From Tetmemena sp. SeJ-2015 (taxonomy: Eukaryota; Ciliophora; Spirotrichea; Sporadotrichida; Oxytrichidae), in contig JAJKFJ010021508.1 in the NCBI GenBank assembly GCA_027382625.1, forward strand, positions 1 to 64,000: a stretch of 64,000 nt of DNA, read 5' to 3'. The notes beneath the pieces are model-generated. The model saw only the letters and a program-made list of their open reading frames with translations, was not told the DNA's origin and did not search any database. Each line of letters begins with the position of its first letter. Position 1 is the first letter of the stretch. Positions 41,441-55,200 of the stretch are shown piece after piece. The position numbers and the translations under genes were made by a program.

Positions 41441-43842
41441 ATGAACTCACACAACTTCAACTAGTCCAAGACTCTCAACACCCACCACTTTCCAAAAGAC
41501 CAAGCAGGTATGCAAATATTCCAAAAAGCAACTACCTACTTTTATAAGATTACTTATGGCATTTGTATAGACCGTCAGGATATGCCAACAGACTTCAAGT
41601 TTTTATTTTAAAGCTAGCTTCTTCAAACAGAGGCATCCTGATGGCTCAAGATGCGAACAAAGTTTCAGTTCAGCAACCCAGAAAGTTATAACAATACAAA
41701 ATATTTTAAGTACTTCGAGGTCCCATCTTCTCAACTAAGAAACTTTTCTAAGGAAGAGAATTCCTCCTCAAACCTAGAAGCTAAAAGTGTGGAGCTAAGA
41801 TCAAGCTCCCTTGCATCTGCTCACTCTATCCTAGCAAGAGATGATGATAAGTTTGGGTTTGAGATTGATCAACTCAATCAATCTCACACGAGTGAAATTG
41901 CTTCCTCAAGGATCTAATTGCATTAATTCGAAATTTGTATCTTTCATTGTTTATTTCTTAAAAATTAGTTCTAATTATAGAAAAGGTTTAAGTTTTTATA
42001 GTTTTTTTTAAGGTTATGATCCAAACTCAAAGTAAATAGAGCTTAATACTTTAGATCTAACTATAGGTTTTATACCTCATCATCAACAGCGATCAGAGTC
42101 TGAGTGCCCTTCTTTCATCCAGGAGTCTAGCAGAGTTTTTGAGTATGCCACAAATCTACCTGAGCAGCAACATCTGAATACTTCAAAAGATTTGAGTTTG
42201 GAGGATCTAGTAAGAGAAGAGGAAGCTCGGAGTGTGGCCTAAGCCTCTTCTGATCTGAGTTTCACTGAGCGCTCAAAACCTCACTACTTTCATTTATAAT
42301 TCCATTTAATTTACTATCGAAAGCTACCACAAGTAGGTGAGTTTGAGCTAGAGCCAGGCTTCCTAGAGCTCTGGTACAAGAAGGAGAGTTTTAGCATCAA
42401 GCCTGAGGACTCATCTAAGCCTGTGCAGCAAGAACAGATTCTGTCTATTCCTGGCTCAATGAGAGGAGAGTAAGATATATTTGTGAAGCTTAAATGATGC
42501 TTTAGGCCTGGGAAGGTGCTAGCCTTTTCTGTAGAAACTCACACTAGCTTCAACAACAGTTCAGTTTGCTCAAGGTAACTTAATTTTACGCTTACTTTAT
42601 CTATAGAGTTGTGCTTTTGAATGAGTTTGGAGAACGAGTGCTAGACTCACTCATCAAGATTGAGGACTCACTTTGAATATAGTACTACTTATATATCTAA
42701 GTTAGTTAACTTGTGCATGTGAAGCAAGGGGTGAAGCAAGATCTTTTAAACTTGGCAAAGATGAAAGGACCTGATTTGAAAACAGTGCAGCATAAGGTAG
42801 TTGAGTTGATGAAGGGCAGGACTATCGTGGGTTACCACATAGAACTAAAACTCAACAACCTGGGGATCTTCGCCAAGCTGCTCTTTGAAGATAAACTCAT
42901 CTAGAACAGACTCATAGATCTCGCAAAAGTTTTCAACAAGTCAGCGGCTGAGTAACAGCAACAGATCAAGTCTCTCTGTGCTGCTCACTTTATATAAACT
43001 TCTAACTACAAATTTCAAATTAATAGCATATCATAATGTACTCAGTTCATGTCTTAGTTTATGCTATAAATTGTAACTAACTTGAACCTTTCGTATGCGA
43101 AGCGACCTTTTCCTTTTGCTGTAAGAGAAATTGCTTTTGATCATGTTGATTATAGCATACTGAAGCAAAGATCTGCATGGCGTTGTATCACAGATGGATT
43201 GAGTACAAGAGAATGCATCTTCCATAGGTTCAGACTATGAACTCCTAAGTTCCCTCTGTCGCTTTTGATCAATTATTTTAAAGAATGATGAATATATTCT
43301 CAGTAATCAGTCTTAGGTGATGAGCTTCAACTTGAACAGCGTCAATGAAGAATCTTTGAGAGTTGACAAGCCAGAACCTATCTTCAAGCAGAAGGAGCTC
43401 ACAAAGAAAACTCAACCATCTCAAGAGGAAGCAATCAAACCCAAAATCCATAAATGCATACAAATGTCGAATTATTTGATTAAAGTCAGATGCTAAAGTG
43501 GGAGAGTTCAAACGTGGTCAAGCTTCAACCCAAAACTTTCAAACAGTTGTCCCCTCTTCTCAAGATTAGTCTGCTCAACTAATTAGAGAGGTCATTGCGG
43601 ATTAGATGAAGGAATTGAAGGATACTACTCTTTCTGATAAGCCCTCTACTGTGACCCAACCCTGCATCTCAGGTGTTGAGGATAATGCTTGCCTTACAGG
43701 ATAGATGCTGCTTGCCTAACACTCTAACTAGCCGGTTGTAGTAATGCTGACTGGTGCTGAGTTAAAGAGAGCCATCAAAGAAGAAGTTGAGATCTACTTC
43801 AAAGTCAAGTTCAGGAGCCTACTTGAATCCCTATCTTAATGA
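41441..43842 (+). CDS. EXOIII-domain protein, REX4-like, degenerate active site
   Basis: ATG at 41441 (MNSHNFNQSKTLNTHHFPKD), intron 41508-41570. A Ser/Gln-rich region follows, then FELEPGFLELWYKKESFS. The exonuclease fold is seen in pieces: PGKVLAFSVETHTSFNN (motif I), VVLLNEFGERVLDSLIKIE, VKQDLLNLAKMKGPDLKTVQ, HKVVELMKGRTIVGYHIELK (motif II) and HTEAKICMALYHRWIEYKRM (motif III). REX4/ISG20-type enzymes are 3'-5' RNases of the DEDDh class. Compared with the family, motif I DxE reads SxE, the motif II Asp is Lys, and the motif III Asp is Glu, so activity is doubtful. A tail with NQPVVVMLTGAELKRAIKEE ends at TGA 43840-43842. An in-frame TGA at 42495-42497 needs removal by a small IES or intron. 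Confidence 0.55.
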
Positions 43843-44477
43843 TCATTCTTGCTCTTGAGAGTTTCCTTGATCATTCATAATTAAAAATGGTAGATTTTTA
43901 TTTCACTATAAATAAAGTTTGATGGAATTGCACTGAGATTGTAACTTTTCTTTTGAGATTTGCTATAAATATTAAAATATGTAGATTGGACATTGATTGA
44001 GGAGACTGAGAATTCTTTGAGCAATTTGAATAGCTGCTACTCATCCATTTTCTTGCTTGCGTAGGTTGAGGAGACATAATTATTAATTTGATTAATTGAC
44101 TAAAATGATAAATAAACTCCTCTTCTTATTTTTGGTGAATGAGTTTTAATAACACTATTTTTCAAATTAGAAAATATAAATAATGATAATGAGCTAATCC
44201 CAGCTACAAGCATGCTCAGAACACATCAAAACTACTAACAAAATATTCATAAACTATAAAGATAAGTGCAAACTTTAATCTTAAAGTTTTCAAAGCAGCT
44301 AAAAATGACAAGCAGTCGTCTTTAATCGCATGCAGCAAAATAAACGGATTCAGAAACAGCTAAATAGCTGAATTGCTCTATTCATAATTACAGTAAGCTA
44401 ATTTTAGAATATAAATCATTATAGATTTGCATTCTAGTTCCTTAAGCAATTTAAGCAAACTAAACTCAAACAAATAA
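43843..44477. other. Intergenic spacer
   Basis: 635 bp between two plus-strand genes, AT-rich, no coding frame recognised. It should contain the promoter, and possibly an unrecognised first segment, of the surface-protein gene that follows. Confidence 0.4.
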
Positions 44478-47400
44478 TGAAGATAAAAGATCCTTATTAT
44501 AAGAACTACCACCCAGAAGTCTTGGGCAAGAATTCCTATAGAGAGAAGAACTAGCTAGAAACTTACAAGGTGGGCCTCCTCCACCTCCCACCACAACTAA
44601 AGCTTAAACTACTACATAAGCTGTTACAGTTGGAGGTTAAGGGACCACCACAGTTCCAGAAAACACTACTCCTCCTTAAGCAACTTATGCTTATCTTATT
44701 TTTTAAAAAATAACTACTACCATAGCTCAAATTAGCAGTAGTGCAACACAGCCACCTGCCTCTACGACTCCCCAACCAACCACCACTGCTCTTTCTTCAA
44801 CAACTATAGCTATATAGTCAAGCACAACTGCTCCTTAACCTACCACTACTGTACTTTAAAGTACCACTTCAAGACAAGACACTAGCTCACTCACAACTTA
44901 GCCAGCTTCAACACCACCTCCTACTACCACTATAGCTTCTTCAACAACAACAAGTATTTCTTCATCAACTCTCCCTCAAACCACTTAGCCAATTTAATCT
45001 ACCACTCCTCCTCCACAGACTACAGTCAGCAGTTAAACATCACCTCCAGTTTAAACTACTATATAATAAACTACTTTGCCTCAACAAACTTCTCCTTAGC
45101 AGACTTCACCGCCATAAGCTACTACTGCTCAGCCAATTTAAATTCATTAGAATAATTATATATTTAATTACTTGTACAGAGTACTTTGACTCAGCAAAAC
45201 TATATTGCAAGACCTGCTCTGGACAGAGAGCTACTCGTGTGATTCTCAGAGATAGAATAGTTTGCGCAGAGTTCGACGGAGCAAATGCGAGATGCATTTT
45301 AAATGGTCAGAATATCACTGCCTTCAAAGTCGGACAGGAGGATATCTGCTTCAGTAAGTCAACTATCATTCTATCATATATTTTAAGAATCTATTACTGA
45401 GAATTTGTTGTTAACTCCCTCTTTAGATTGCCAAATTTACGATAACTGCATGAACTGTACCCAAGCAGCAGCTGAATTATAAATCTTAATTTTGATGATT
45501 TGAGTGACTCTAAAGACCTAGACAAGTTGTTTAAGATGTCGTTTGGCTGCACAGATTGTAACTAGGGCTCTATAAAAGCAGTTAACTTCAACACTTACGT
45601 TAACTTCTTTGAGAGATCTTGCACAGCAGCCTAACCTAATCCCATAAATGCTCTTGCCTAATGGCATCAGTATATTGACAATGAATTAAAGAGGAATATA
45701 TATTTACTTTAATGATGGGAGTAGGCCTCCTACTCAATCAGACATCAAAGACTGTGGGGCTAATTATTACCAGTGCTTGGCATGCACAAGATCAGTTTGC
45801 AAGACTTAAAGCAAATATTTATTAAATTGGGCTTATTTTTATTGTAACTTGCAATGAGCAATTTTACTACGGCTCTCATAAGGATGCATCACTAGTATAT
45901 TATACATGCCTATTTAATGCAAGTCAAAATAATCAATGATTGTTATTAGAATTGTCAAAATAAGTAGCAGTTAAAACAGTTAGCAATTCAAAAATTAATA
46001 AGCTATTCTACATAAAGGAATAGCAATATTTATACAATTTATTTTATAATTCTTTTCTTCTCTGTGAATTTTTTACTTATAATCCTATGTTATGAAGATG
46101 TGACAAAATACGATCCCAGTATCGCACACTTTATTATAAAATATTAGCATTTAAAATTTGTGCAAAAATAATTTAACAAAAGATTGGCAATAGAAAAATG
46201 ACGTAAATCTAGAAAAGAATCTAGAATCTTTACAACTTCCTGTCTCTCTACATATTTTAATTAGGCTAACTATTTAATTTCAGGGTGTATATATTTTTTT
46301 GCAATAATAAAGTAGTTTTAGATAATATGTCTTTAAGTAGCTCAAAATCAATGCCTCTACATGAAATAAAGAGCATAAAATTAAATGGCTGTAATTTATT
46401 AAATGTGGGATTAACGGAAAAGGGCCAGATCTAACCACTCCTTCAACTATCTGCTCAGGTAACATCAGAACGTCTTAATTCAATATAGCTTGCACCATCA
46501 GTAATTGTTTGACCTGCAATTTTTAGTCTGCTACTACAAATTAAGATCCAAACCTCTCTTAAACTGTTGAGACCTGCTTAATTTTAAATTACCGAATTCG
46601 TATTAACTTTAATGAATAATGTGTGGGTTGGGCTATTATCTCGTGTACGATTCAGCTTACAAAATAAATAAGCTGGGCTAGGATCGTGTTAAGGTAAGAA
46701 TAAGAATTCTAATGATTGTAGCTTAAACATCTGCAAGTGTTAAACTTATTAGCAAAACCTAATTATCTGTCTTTATAACTTTAAAATTAGCAGAAACTTT
46801 TTCATAACTCCTTATTCTGGTATCTCTATCTCAGGCACAACATCGGCTTCTTATAAGGCTTTCAAAACTAATGACGGTCTAACTCCTCTTACTCCCTTTC
46901 TTTTCATCTAACAAGCCTTAAATGCTATCAATTCTGAGGCATTCAAATACTCCAAGCAATTAAATAAATAAATTTTGAAATTTTATGAAACTCAGGAGAC
47001 TACAATCATTAAAGTATAATGAAGTTACTTAATAAATGCTTGACCATTTTTATTAAATGTTACAATAAATATCTTCAGTGGAAACCATTTCTTCTATTAT
47101 TGCTATCCCACTCTTATTTTCACAGATGCATTTGAGTCTTTCTTCTGTCCTGACTCCGCTTAACTGCTCCCATTTTACCCCAAAAGTGATAATGTGAATC
47201 TAATTTTCAAGCCTTTGAGTTGTTATGATCTTGCAGATCTGGGCTATCCAGTCTCAAAATATCCTTCGTAAGTTTTAAAAAGACTTTCCTTCTGAATTTA
47301 ATCTATAGGCTAAAGTAGTACTGCTTATTATATTTGATAAATAATGATAAGTTGTTTTAATATTATTCATGAACGGTTTTGAGTCCCTTCCAGTGATCTA

Positions 47401-50400
47401 CATAAACTCAAACATGTTTTACTTCAACATCACTCGCTCTGCGACCTTCTAGAGCTTAGTGTTCGATGCAAGCAATTAATATGGGCAGCTATTTGTTTCA
47501 GGCAGTTTCTAAGTTAGATTAAAAGATGGATCTTCCAGGACTCAAACTGTTTCAAATCAGCAAATATCTAGCTATATCTTAGGGGTCATTCCTTATAGAC
47601 TTTGCCAGATAGATCAAGATGCAACTATAGCTGAGAATTTAATAAAAAAGTGAATTAAATTATATATTAAATTAAAATGGAATAAATGAGTGACAGTTGA
47701 AGTGACTCCAATTTAAATAATAATTACATTATTCAATTCAGCAAGAAATTATAAGAACGTTTTATCCTTGCAACTTTTGTGTGGGAGCGCTCAGTAAAGA
47801 GTTATAAGCGACACAAGTTTTAAAGAAGACGACGATGAGGAAGAAGATGAGTTCGCACATCATATCTCGCTGCTGAGAGGTGCTACGAAGATGATTAAAG
47901 AGGAAACTCATATTAATTTTTGATTCTCTATCGAACAAGCTGCAGATGAGGGGGTGAATCTGCGATTTCAACTGACACGAAGTTGCAACTCTCCATTTAT
48001 TATATTAATCAATCATCGATTTTAATTAAAATTCCAACAATAATAAACTGTTTATTCTTAAAATTAATTTTATACTGTGGTTAAAGTTGAATTTAACAAG
48101 CTGAGTTTGCAATTTGTAGAGAGTAGTATAAATATAGTTCTGACTTCTTCTCTAAATGCCACAGTCAAGTGTATAAATGATCAAGGGGATGAGCTTGTGA
48201 AGCAGCCTGTCAATTCTAATGATGCTTGTAATGCTCTAATATCTAGAGTCATTTTCATTTTAATAAATAGTTAAATGCTGCTGATCAATCCTTGTCTGCT
48301 TCTCAAGCCACTTGTTCAGGCGAAGCTTACAGCACTTCCTTCTTCGACACAGATTCTTCTACTACTCTTGATACTTTAAATATTAATCTTATAAAGAAGT
48401 TTTATTAACTTCCACAGGCATGCTGTATAATCGAAGAAAAGTTCTTTTCAACCTCTACTCTTTTGACAAGGCAAACACTAAGAGAAAACTTTAATTTTGT
48501 TTAAGTTTAAGAGAACTCACACGCCCTCACTAACTATAAAGAATTGCGAATTCAGGCAATTTATGAAGGGCTATGAGGCACTAGTTTATGTGGAAAACAA
48601 TAACTTCTATACTGAAAGTTTGAGCTAGTATGAGAGCTTCATGTATCTTGGAGAAGACAGAGGCATGAATCTAATCATCTAGTCGTCCACTTTTTCACTT
48701 TCAATTTCAGTTTTTAACTTCATAAGTCATTTGTATTTTATTCAAGATTTTGCAAGGGCATGATCGTCTACAGACCTGCAAGCTTTATTTACAATCAGAT
48801 GATATTCAACTTTACAGCTGAGTACATCTCAAAGTATTCCATCCCTCCATCCTCTAGTTAAATTATAGTCTCTGACTCAACTTTCACCTTGCTATTGGAA
48901 TTATGTGTTGATATATTTCATTAATCATTCAAGAAAATGAAGAAATAAATTGGATCTCTAACACAACAGCCCTAGCTGAGTACCAATAAGAGTAAAATAA
49001 GTAAACTTAGAGCATTTTCGGAGCAAAGGACTTGAGGTTGCCTCAGTTCTATAATAAGGGAATAGTTTTGAATGTTGCAGACTTTTCAGGCACGATAGAG
49101 TTTAAGGATTGCTAGTTTGACCAGAATCAAATATACATACCTCAGATCTATATGCCTCCTCATCTGATAGGGGAGGATCCCGCACTTAGCTAATTCTTGA
49201 ATGAGAGTATGTATGAATATAAACTCAAGGTGTGCGATTCAAGTGGAAAAGCAAGATACCTTATGAATGAGGGCTTCACTTTTTAAACTGATCTTGATTC
49301 TCTGCAGACTACTTTTGAGATTTTAAGATCAATTTAAACTATAAATTTAAATGTATTATAGTGAGAGAGCGAGTATGATAGTAATTCAAAGACATAAAGG
49401 CAATATAATATTCAGTGGCAATCAATTTACCAAGAATATAGGCTTATTTGGAGGAGGGATTTTAATAGATAGTCCCAACAATCAATAATCTACTGCTATT
49501 AGTTTCATCATATTAAAAAGTTAGAATGAAAATTAAAATTCCTTACAATTTGTGTTTATTGTCATTTTTGGCTTTATTAATCGAAAAATTAATAAAGATA
49601 TATTTTAATCTCTTAAGTAAATACAGAATTAAGTTATGAAATTTCTGGAACTAAGAATCTCTTTTTAAGAATTTCATTCAATGTTACACAATAATATAAG
49701 GGAACTATTTCAAAAGCAATATGGCTTACATAAGTGGAAATGGAATTTATATCAGGCTGACGAAGCGCTAAGACTAACTTTCTAATCAATGCTATTTTTT
49801 ATTTATGCGGTGGCGTGCTCATATCGAACAACACCTTTTATTAAAACTTTGGAATGAAAAAGCATAATGGAGGAGCAATTTCGATTGTCTGCGAGCATCT
49901 GACAACCCAAACTACTTTCGATTATCCATTCAATTTAATCATTTATAACAAATTAAATTCATGTTCACTAAATATTATTCTTTTCCATTTACTTTTAATT
50001 AAAAAGAATCTTCTTTTTAATAAACCAATTTGTAATACTCAGCATCCTCAGGTATATCCTACCCTTCAAATAAAAATGCAAGCCTAATTGATTAAATAAA
50101 TAGCTCGATAATCTATAACTTAAACCCAAATTAAGCCTTAATCTCCCTTAACACTTTTGAGGAAAACTACTCAGGTTTCAAAGGCCTTGTTATCTATGCA
50201 AAGTACTTGTCAACTCTCATCATAAGAGACAACTCTTTCCTCAATAATATGGCAGTCTATGCTTTCAGTGAGTCCCTTTACTCTCCCTACATATATTCTT
50301 TTAAGATTTTGGGCAGATTCGTAACTTACTCCGAGGATAGTGGCACTTGCTATGATGAGCTAGAATACATGAATTGGTGCGCAATAAGTGGCTACTCTAT

Positions 50401-52253
50401 AGACTTTCCTGTTGTTCAGGTACTTAATTAAAATTCTTATTCCATATAGGGTGTGATTTATGTTGAGCACTCATAACTAAGCAAATTATTTTCAGAATTA
50501 ATTCTACCTGATTTATTTTTACATATTATTTCTATATATTGATTGTTCAGAGTAATCTTGCTAAGATTCTAGCGTTAAATAGACTTCTTTGATTCAAAGA
50601 AATACATTTGACAACAATGATATCGGACCTTACCTTAATCTAGATGTAGCTTTGTAAAGAGCCAATAGCATTTTCATGCTCAATGGATATCAAGTGGTAA
50701 TATTTCCTTTAATATTTTAAATACCTGTATAGAATATCAGCGAATGCATTTTCAAAAACACGAATCCATATTACATTCCTGCTCAAATGGTAGCTCGTGC
50801 TCCTATTTTATACAAATATATGCCCGCAGACTATTTCAACTCTTCTTAAGCTCCTCAGATTTAAATCCAGGCACAGGCTTCGAGAGCTGCTGCTTCAACT
50901 AGCAACTTGTATTTCAATGTCACAGTCAATAACTCTCAATTCATTAACAACCGTCATTTTAATTGCTTAGAAGTATATTAGTTTCGTAAATCATTACCAG
51001 GTAATTGGCATGCCTGATTCCTCTAGTCAATATTTAGGAGCTCTTATTCAGTTTAGTTCGTCTATGACTAAAGACAATTTGGAAATGTAAGTGGATAAAT
51101 CTTAGGCTTATAGTTGTGTGGATAAACCATCCATATACACTTTCAGTAACTTATATTCGTTATAGTGCTTAACTAAGTCTTTATAACAATTCAGCTCGTG
51201 ACAATGTCGTAAAAGGCCCATATCTATCTTTGATATCACTCACAAATGTATTCCTAAATGTAAATTACTTCTATGCTGTTATATTCCTCAAAATTTAGGC
51301 CACCAGAAATAATTTCACAAACAATGGCTTTTTGAGTGACAAGCAGTTCAATTAGCTTTCTGCTTCAGTCAATATAACTAATGCTGGCTATTTCCCTTAC
51401 CAAGATTATAAATTTATTGAGGCTATGAACTATGGTGTCTTCAGAATTATAATTTCTTGTAAGGATCAATTATTATTTATCTATTTAGCAAATATACCGA
51501 CAAACTGGAACTTCAGCTTCGTAAATAATAGCTTCTCCTACTTGTTTGGCTACTCTGGCGCTGTTTACTCAATCTCTTCTTCATGTAAGTTTAATTCAAA
51601 AGTGTATCTGTTCGAAGAAAAAATCTTTAAATTATTTGGTTAGATACTTTGGCAAGTTTCTTTTACAACAACAGCTACTCAAACATATTTGCGTACACAG
51701 GTGGAGTGCTTGATTCCACAGTTTCCTCTACATCGGGAACTCAAGTCCTCACTCCTTTTCTCAATTTCACAAAGGAAAATTTCACAAACATCTCTTATAA
51801 TTTAAATATTTTTACATCTACAATTTCCTGCAAGGTGCTATCTATATCCACGATACCAATAATCAGCATGGAGTATACCTCTATAATGCAACCTTTACCA
51901 ACTGTTTTGGATAATATGGCTCTGCTATTTCTTTAAACTCTGGAGGAGTGATTGTGTGCTAGAGATGCAACTTTACTAAATTTTACTTATGAATATTTTT
52001 TTAATTAAAATAATTCACTGTAAATAGCTGGGATATCAAATACAAAAATGCAACTGTGATAAGTGGATTCAAATCCTAAGCTTCTCTTAAAATAACTAGC
52101 TTCATAAATTCAACTTTCCTAAACAACATAACAAACATATCTACCCAGTAAGGACATGTCTCTTTCTTTGAATTAAATGTATCATAATGGAGAAAAAAAT
52201 TAAGAACTATAAAAATCAAATAAAAGGATTCTTGTAAATCTATTGCTGATTGA
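44478..52253 (+). CDS. Large surface protein: Thr/Pro-rich stalk, Cys-rich region, beta-helix repeats
   Basis: From about 44570 a frame with many TAA/TAG Gln codons encodes a mucin-like stalk of Thr, Ser, Pro and Gln (ending near 45125). After it come Cys-rich units: CTEYFDSAKLYCKTCSGQRA, intron 45354-45426, CQIYDNCMNC, GCTDCNQGS, DCGANYYQCLACTRSVC, then CTISNCLTCNFQ (46500). From about 47000 to 52190 there is a long series of Asn/Ser/aromatic-rich segments of the kind that form right-handed parallel beta-helices (SFLNNMAVYAFSESL; NAKFINNRHF-type turns; NNSYSNIFAYTGG; NSTFLNNITN). The paralogue at 52216-59760 continues from such a helix into a Cys-rich and multi-pass membrane part; this gene does not. 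No signal peptide was found, so the true start may be in an unlinked segment. ATG 44478 is in another frame than the stalk. The last frame ends at TGA 52251-52253, overlapping the neighbour. Confidence 0.6.
45354..45426 (+). other. 73-nt GT...AG intron in surface-protein gene
   Basis: GTAAGT donor after DICF and TTTAG acceptor; joins CF to NCQIYDNC in frame and keeps the Cys spacing pattern. Confidence 0.7.
45840..46430 (+). other. About 590-bp non-coding insert inside surface-protein gene
   Basis: Between two Cys-rich coding blocks (ending VCKTQSKYLL near 45830, resuming PDLTTPSTICSGN near 46430) no frame has coding composition. It is AT-rich and includes a TTTTTTGCAATAATAAAG element at about 46295. 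It is a candidate long IES; edges and pointer were not identified. Confidence 0.4.
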
Positions 52254-55200
52254 ATTTCTCCTATTCATCTTTTCTTTTGCTGGAAAATATATTCTTTTTG
52301 GGATTTTATACTAAGTCTGGGCTTTTAATATCCGAAAACTATACAGCCTTATTTTCAAAAGCATCAGGTCTTATAAGTTAAGGTTAATCTCTCTAGCTTT
52401 ATATAATGTCACTCTTATTTCCAGATTTAGAGAAAAGGTTTTTATTCTTTAGCCTTATAATAATTTAGATGTTAAATTTATTCTTTGGCTTGGCATTTGA
52501 ATTAAATTCATTAGCATTGAAATCCTACTCATCCTCCCAGTCTTAATCAACTATTTAAGGAGCTTTCTAGAATGAATTTTATGGATAAAAGTTCACCTAT
52601 TTCTCTTCATTCAATGCAAAACTTTTTTGGTGATGCAAGAAAGGATTTAGAGGTTTTATTTTAGCATGATTTGAGTCTTAAACGTGAGAGTCATTGTTAT
52701 TTTGCTAAACTGAGGTATTAAAAAAGTTGTTGAGTCGAGTTAAGTTCGAAAATTTATCTAATTGGCTCTTCAGGAAATCTATCGCTCCATCTTTTGTATT
52801 AAAAAAAGAAACTAATTTTGGTTAGGCTGGATCATTAAACAAATATCATAATGAAATTTTCATCTTCCCAATCAGAATCTTACGCTTTGGCATTTCTTCT
52901 CTAATAGGGAGGGTCTTGTATTTCAATTTTAAGCTCTGCTTTTTCTTCGATCTCTTGGTTTCTATTCTCTTAAGTCTTAATTGATTAGTTCCTTGAGTGA
53001 ATTCTGATGTCATCCGTCTCATAAAACTACTCCATTTAGTAGGATGGTAAGTACTCTTTGCTAACTATAAATCAAAGCAGAGAACAAATATTTCTTATGA
53101 TGAGCTAGATTGACTTAACTATTCATCGTTAATGACTTTCAAAGAGCTCTATGCGATCTTATTTCTGTTGATAGTACTTTATCCAGACTCAAATTTGGAT
53201 GAGGGCTGGCCAAGAGTAAAGTTTGATTTATAGTTCTTAGCTGGAGAACTCTCTATCAAGCCTTTAATGTCAGACTCGTTCAGTAACTTTGAAGTCTATT
53301 CGTAAGGGTACAGCTCCTTAGCATAGTTGTAAGGCTTAAGCAAATTACTTCGCTTTTGCTTTTTTCTTTCGTGCTTTTACTTTTTCTTTTTCTCATCTCT
53401 GGATAGTTTTAAAATTATAAAAATAGAATGAATGAGTTAGGGCTTATCTACAGGATTCTGCTTACTTGTGAAAGGATTGAAACTTTAATCAAAGTTCTAA
53501 ATGACTGTAGGAGGTTCTGAATTTGCACCTTAATTTGGATTGGGCGCTTTCTCTAATTTAGGATCTCTATGTTCTAACGAAGATTCTGAAACATGAAGCT
53601 CCTCAACCTCATTGTTTATTACTCTCAATGAATCAGATGAAGGCTGATCCAGAGCTTTCTTTTCATTTTAACTTTGAGCTGGTATTGCTTTATCTTCCTT
53701 TAGGATTGTTTTAACTTTTATACTTTTTAGTGTTGTGCGTCTTTTATGCTCCTCTTATCCAAGAGCGAAGGAACTGCTATCAACTCTATGAGTCATTAGA
53801 TTTTCCTTTACCTTAAGAAGTTAATCTAGAGGGAATACCTTGTGGTTAGACCTGAAAGAAAGCAGGCCTGCACCATTCAAGCTTTCCAGCTACTAAGATT
53901 GCTTTTAATTTTTATCTGGCTAATAGTTTCTTGATGTCTATGCTTTCTATTGATGATATCTCTAGTTTTATGCGTTTTAATTATTTCTCTTTTCTGTATT
54001 TTATAATGAATTTTGATAGTTTTAGACTTAATTTTGAGGCTAACTCATCCAAGAATCAGTTTTTTCATCCTCCTAATAATTTTCGGATTTGTCTGAAGAA
54101 TTTTCTTATTTCTTATTTTTTCTTCTTTGTGATTTTTTATTGAAAGTGTTTTCAAACATCAATTCTTCCTCATTTAAGCTTTTGATATTCTAGTTCTAAA
54201 TGTTTCGCAGCTTTTAGCCTAAATTCAAACTGAATTTGAACTTTTCTTTCCCTTGGGGTTTCTAATTCTGTTGTTGCTCTACATCTAAACCTTTTAATAA
54301 AATTATTGCAACATCATTATAAAAATGTTGACTTTACTTATATGCTGCTTAAATTAAGCTACTCATAAAATAAACGTAAAAATTTGAATATAAAATTGTA
54401 ATCATCTTCATCTACCCTTTTTAATTGCTTATTGTAATTGTGAGATTTTTCATCTTGAAACTTTTAGTTTGTCTTTTTAAGAATAGACTTTGTTCTCCTG
54501 TGGGCGCTATCAGCTATGTTATAAAATTCATCGTTACTGCTCATGTCCATGAAAGAGGTATCCTTAACTAACTTTGACTGAGAGTTTTGAGTTTTGGTGT
54601 TTCGTTCTCCTCTGTGGGTGGATGTCGGTGGATCGTTATAAGTCACTGAGACTGAATCTTCTCTCCTCGAAGAAGTATTTTCACTTAATTTTACTGTTTA
54701 TAGTGAGGAAAACCTAAAGCAAAAATAGATAGTGAAAGGTTTAGCAGCTTTTTTCTGCTCTTTGAAGAATCAATAATCTCTATAGGGTTATCCTCCTCTT
54801 TCATTAAATACTTAAGTCCTGGAGCATTTGCATTCTAGTCACCATTATCGTAGTCCTCATCAATTTCTTCATTATCAAACCCACTCCGTACTAGCTTAAG
54901 GTGTCTCCGCTCAAACTTATCTAAGTTGACTTTTCCACATGTCAAGAATCTGAATAAAGCTCTCTTACTCATTTATTATAATTCTAATAAGGTAATATAT
55001 GAGGTTTAGCTTGACTTGATTATTCTGAAGTAAAACTTTGAGAGATCTCTATTGCCATGTTATAGAGCCAATAACTGATGAATATGACATTTGGGAGGGC
55101 GATACATATCAGGAAGAACCACTTCACTCCGTCATTACTCATGTAAGAGTAAACTATGAAAAGAATGCTCAAATTTATCAATAAATCACTACACACATTC

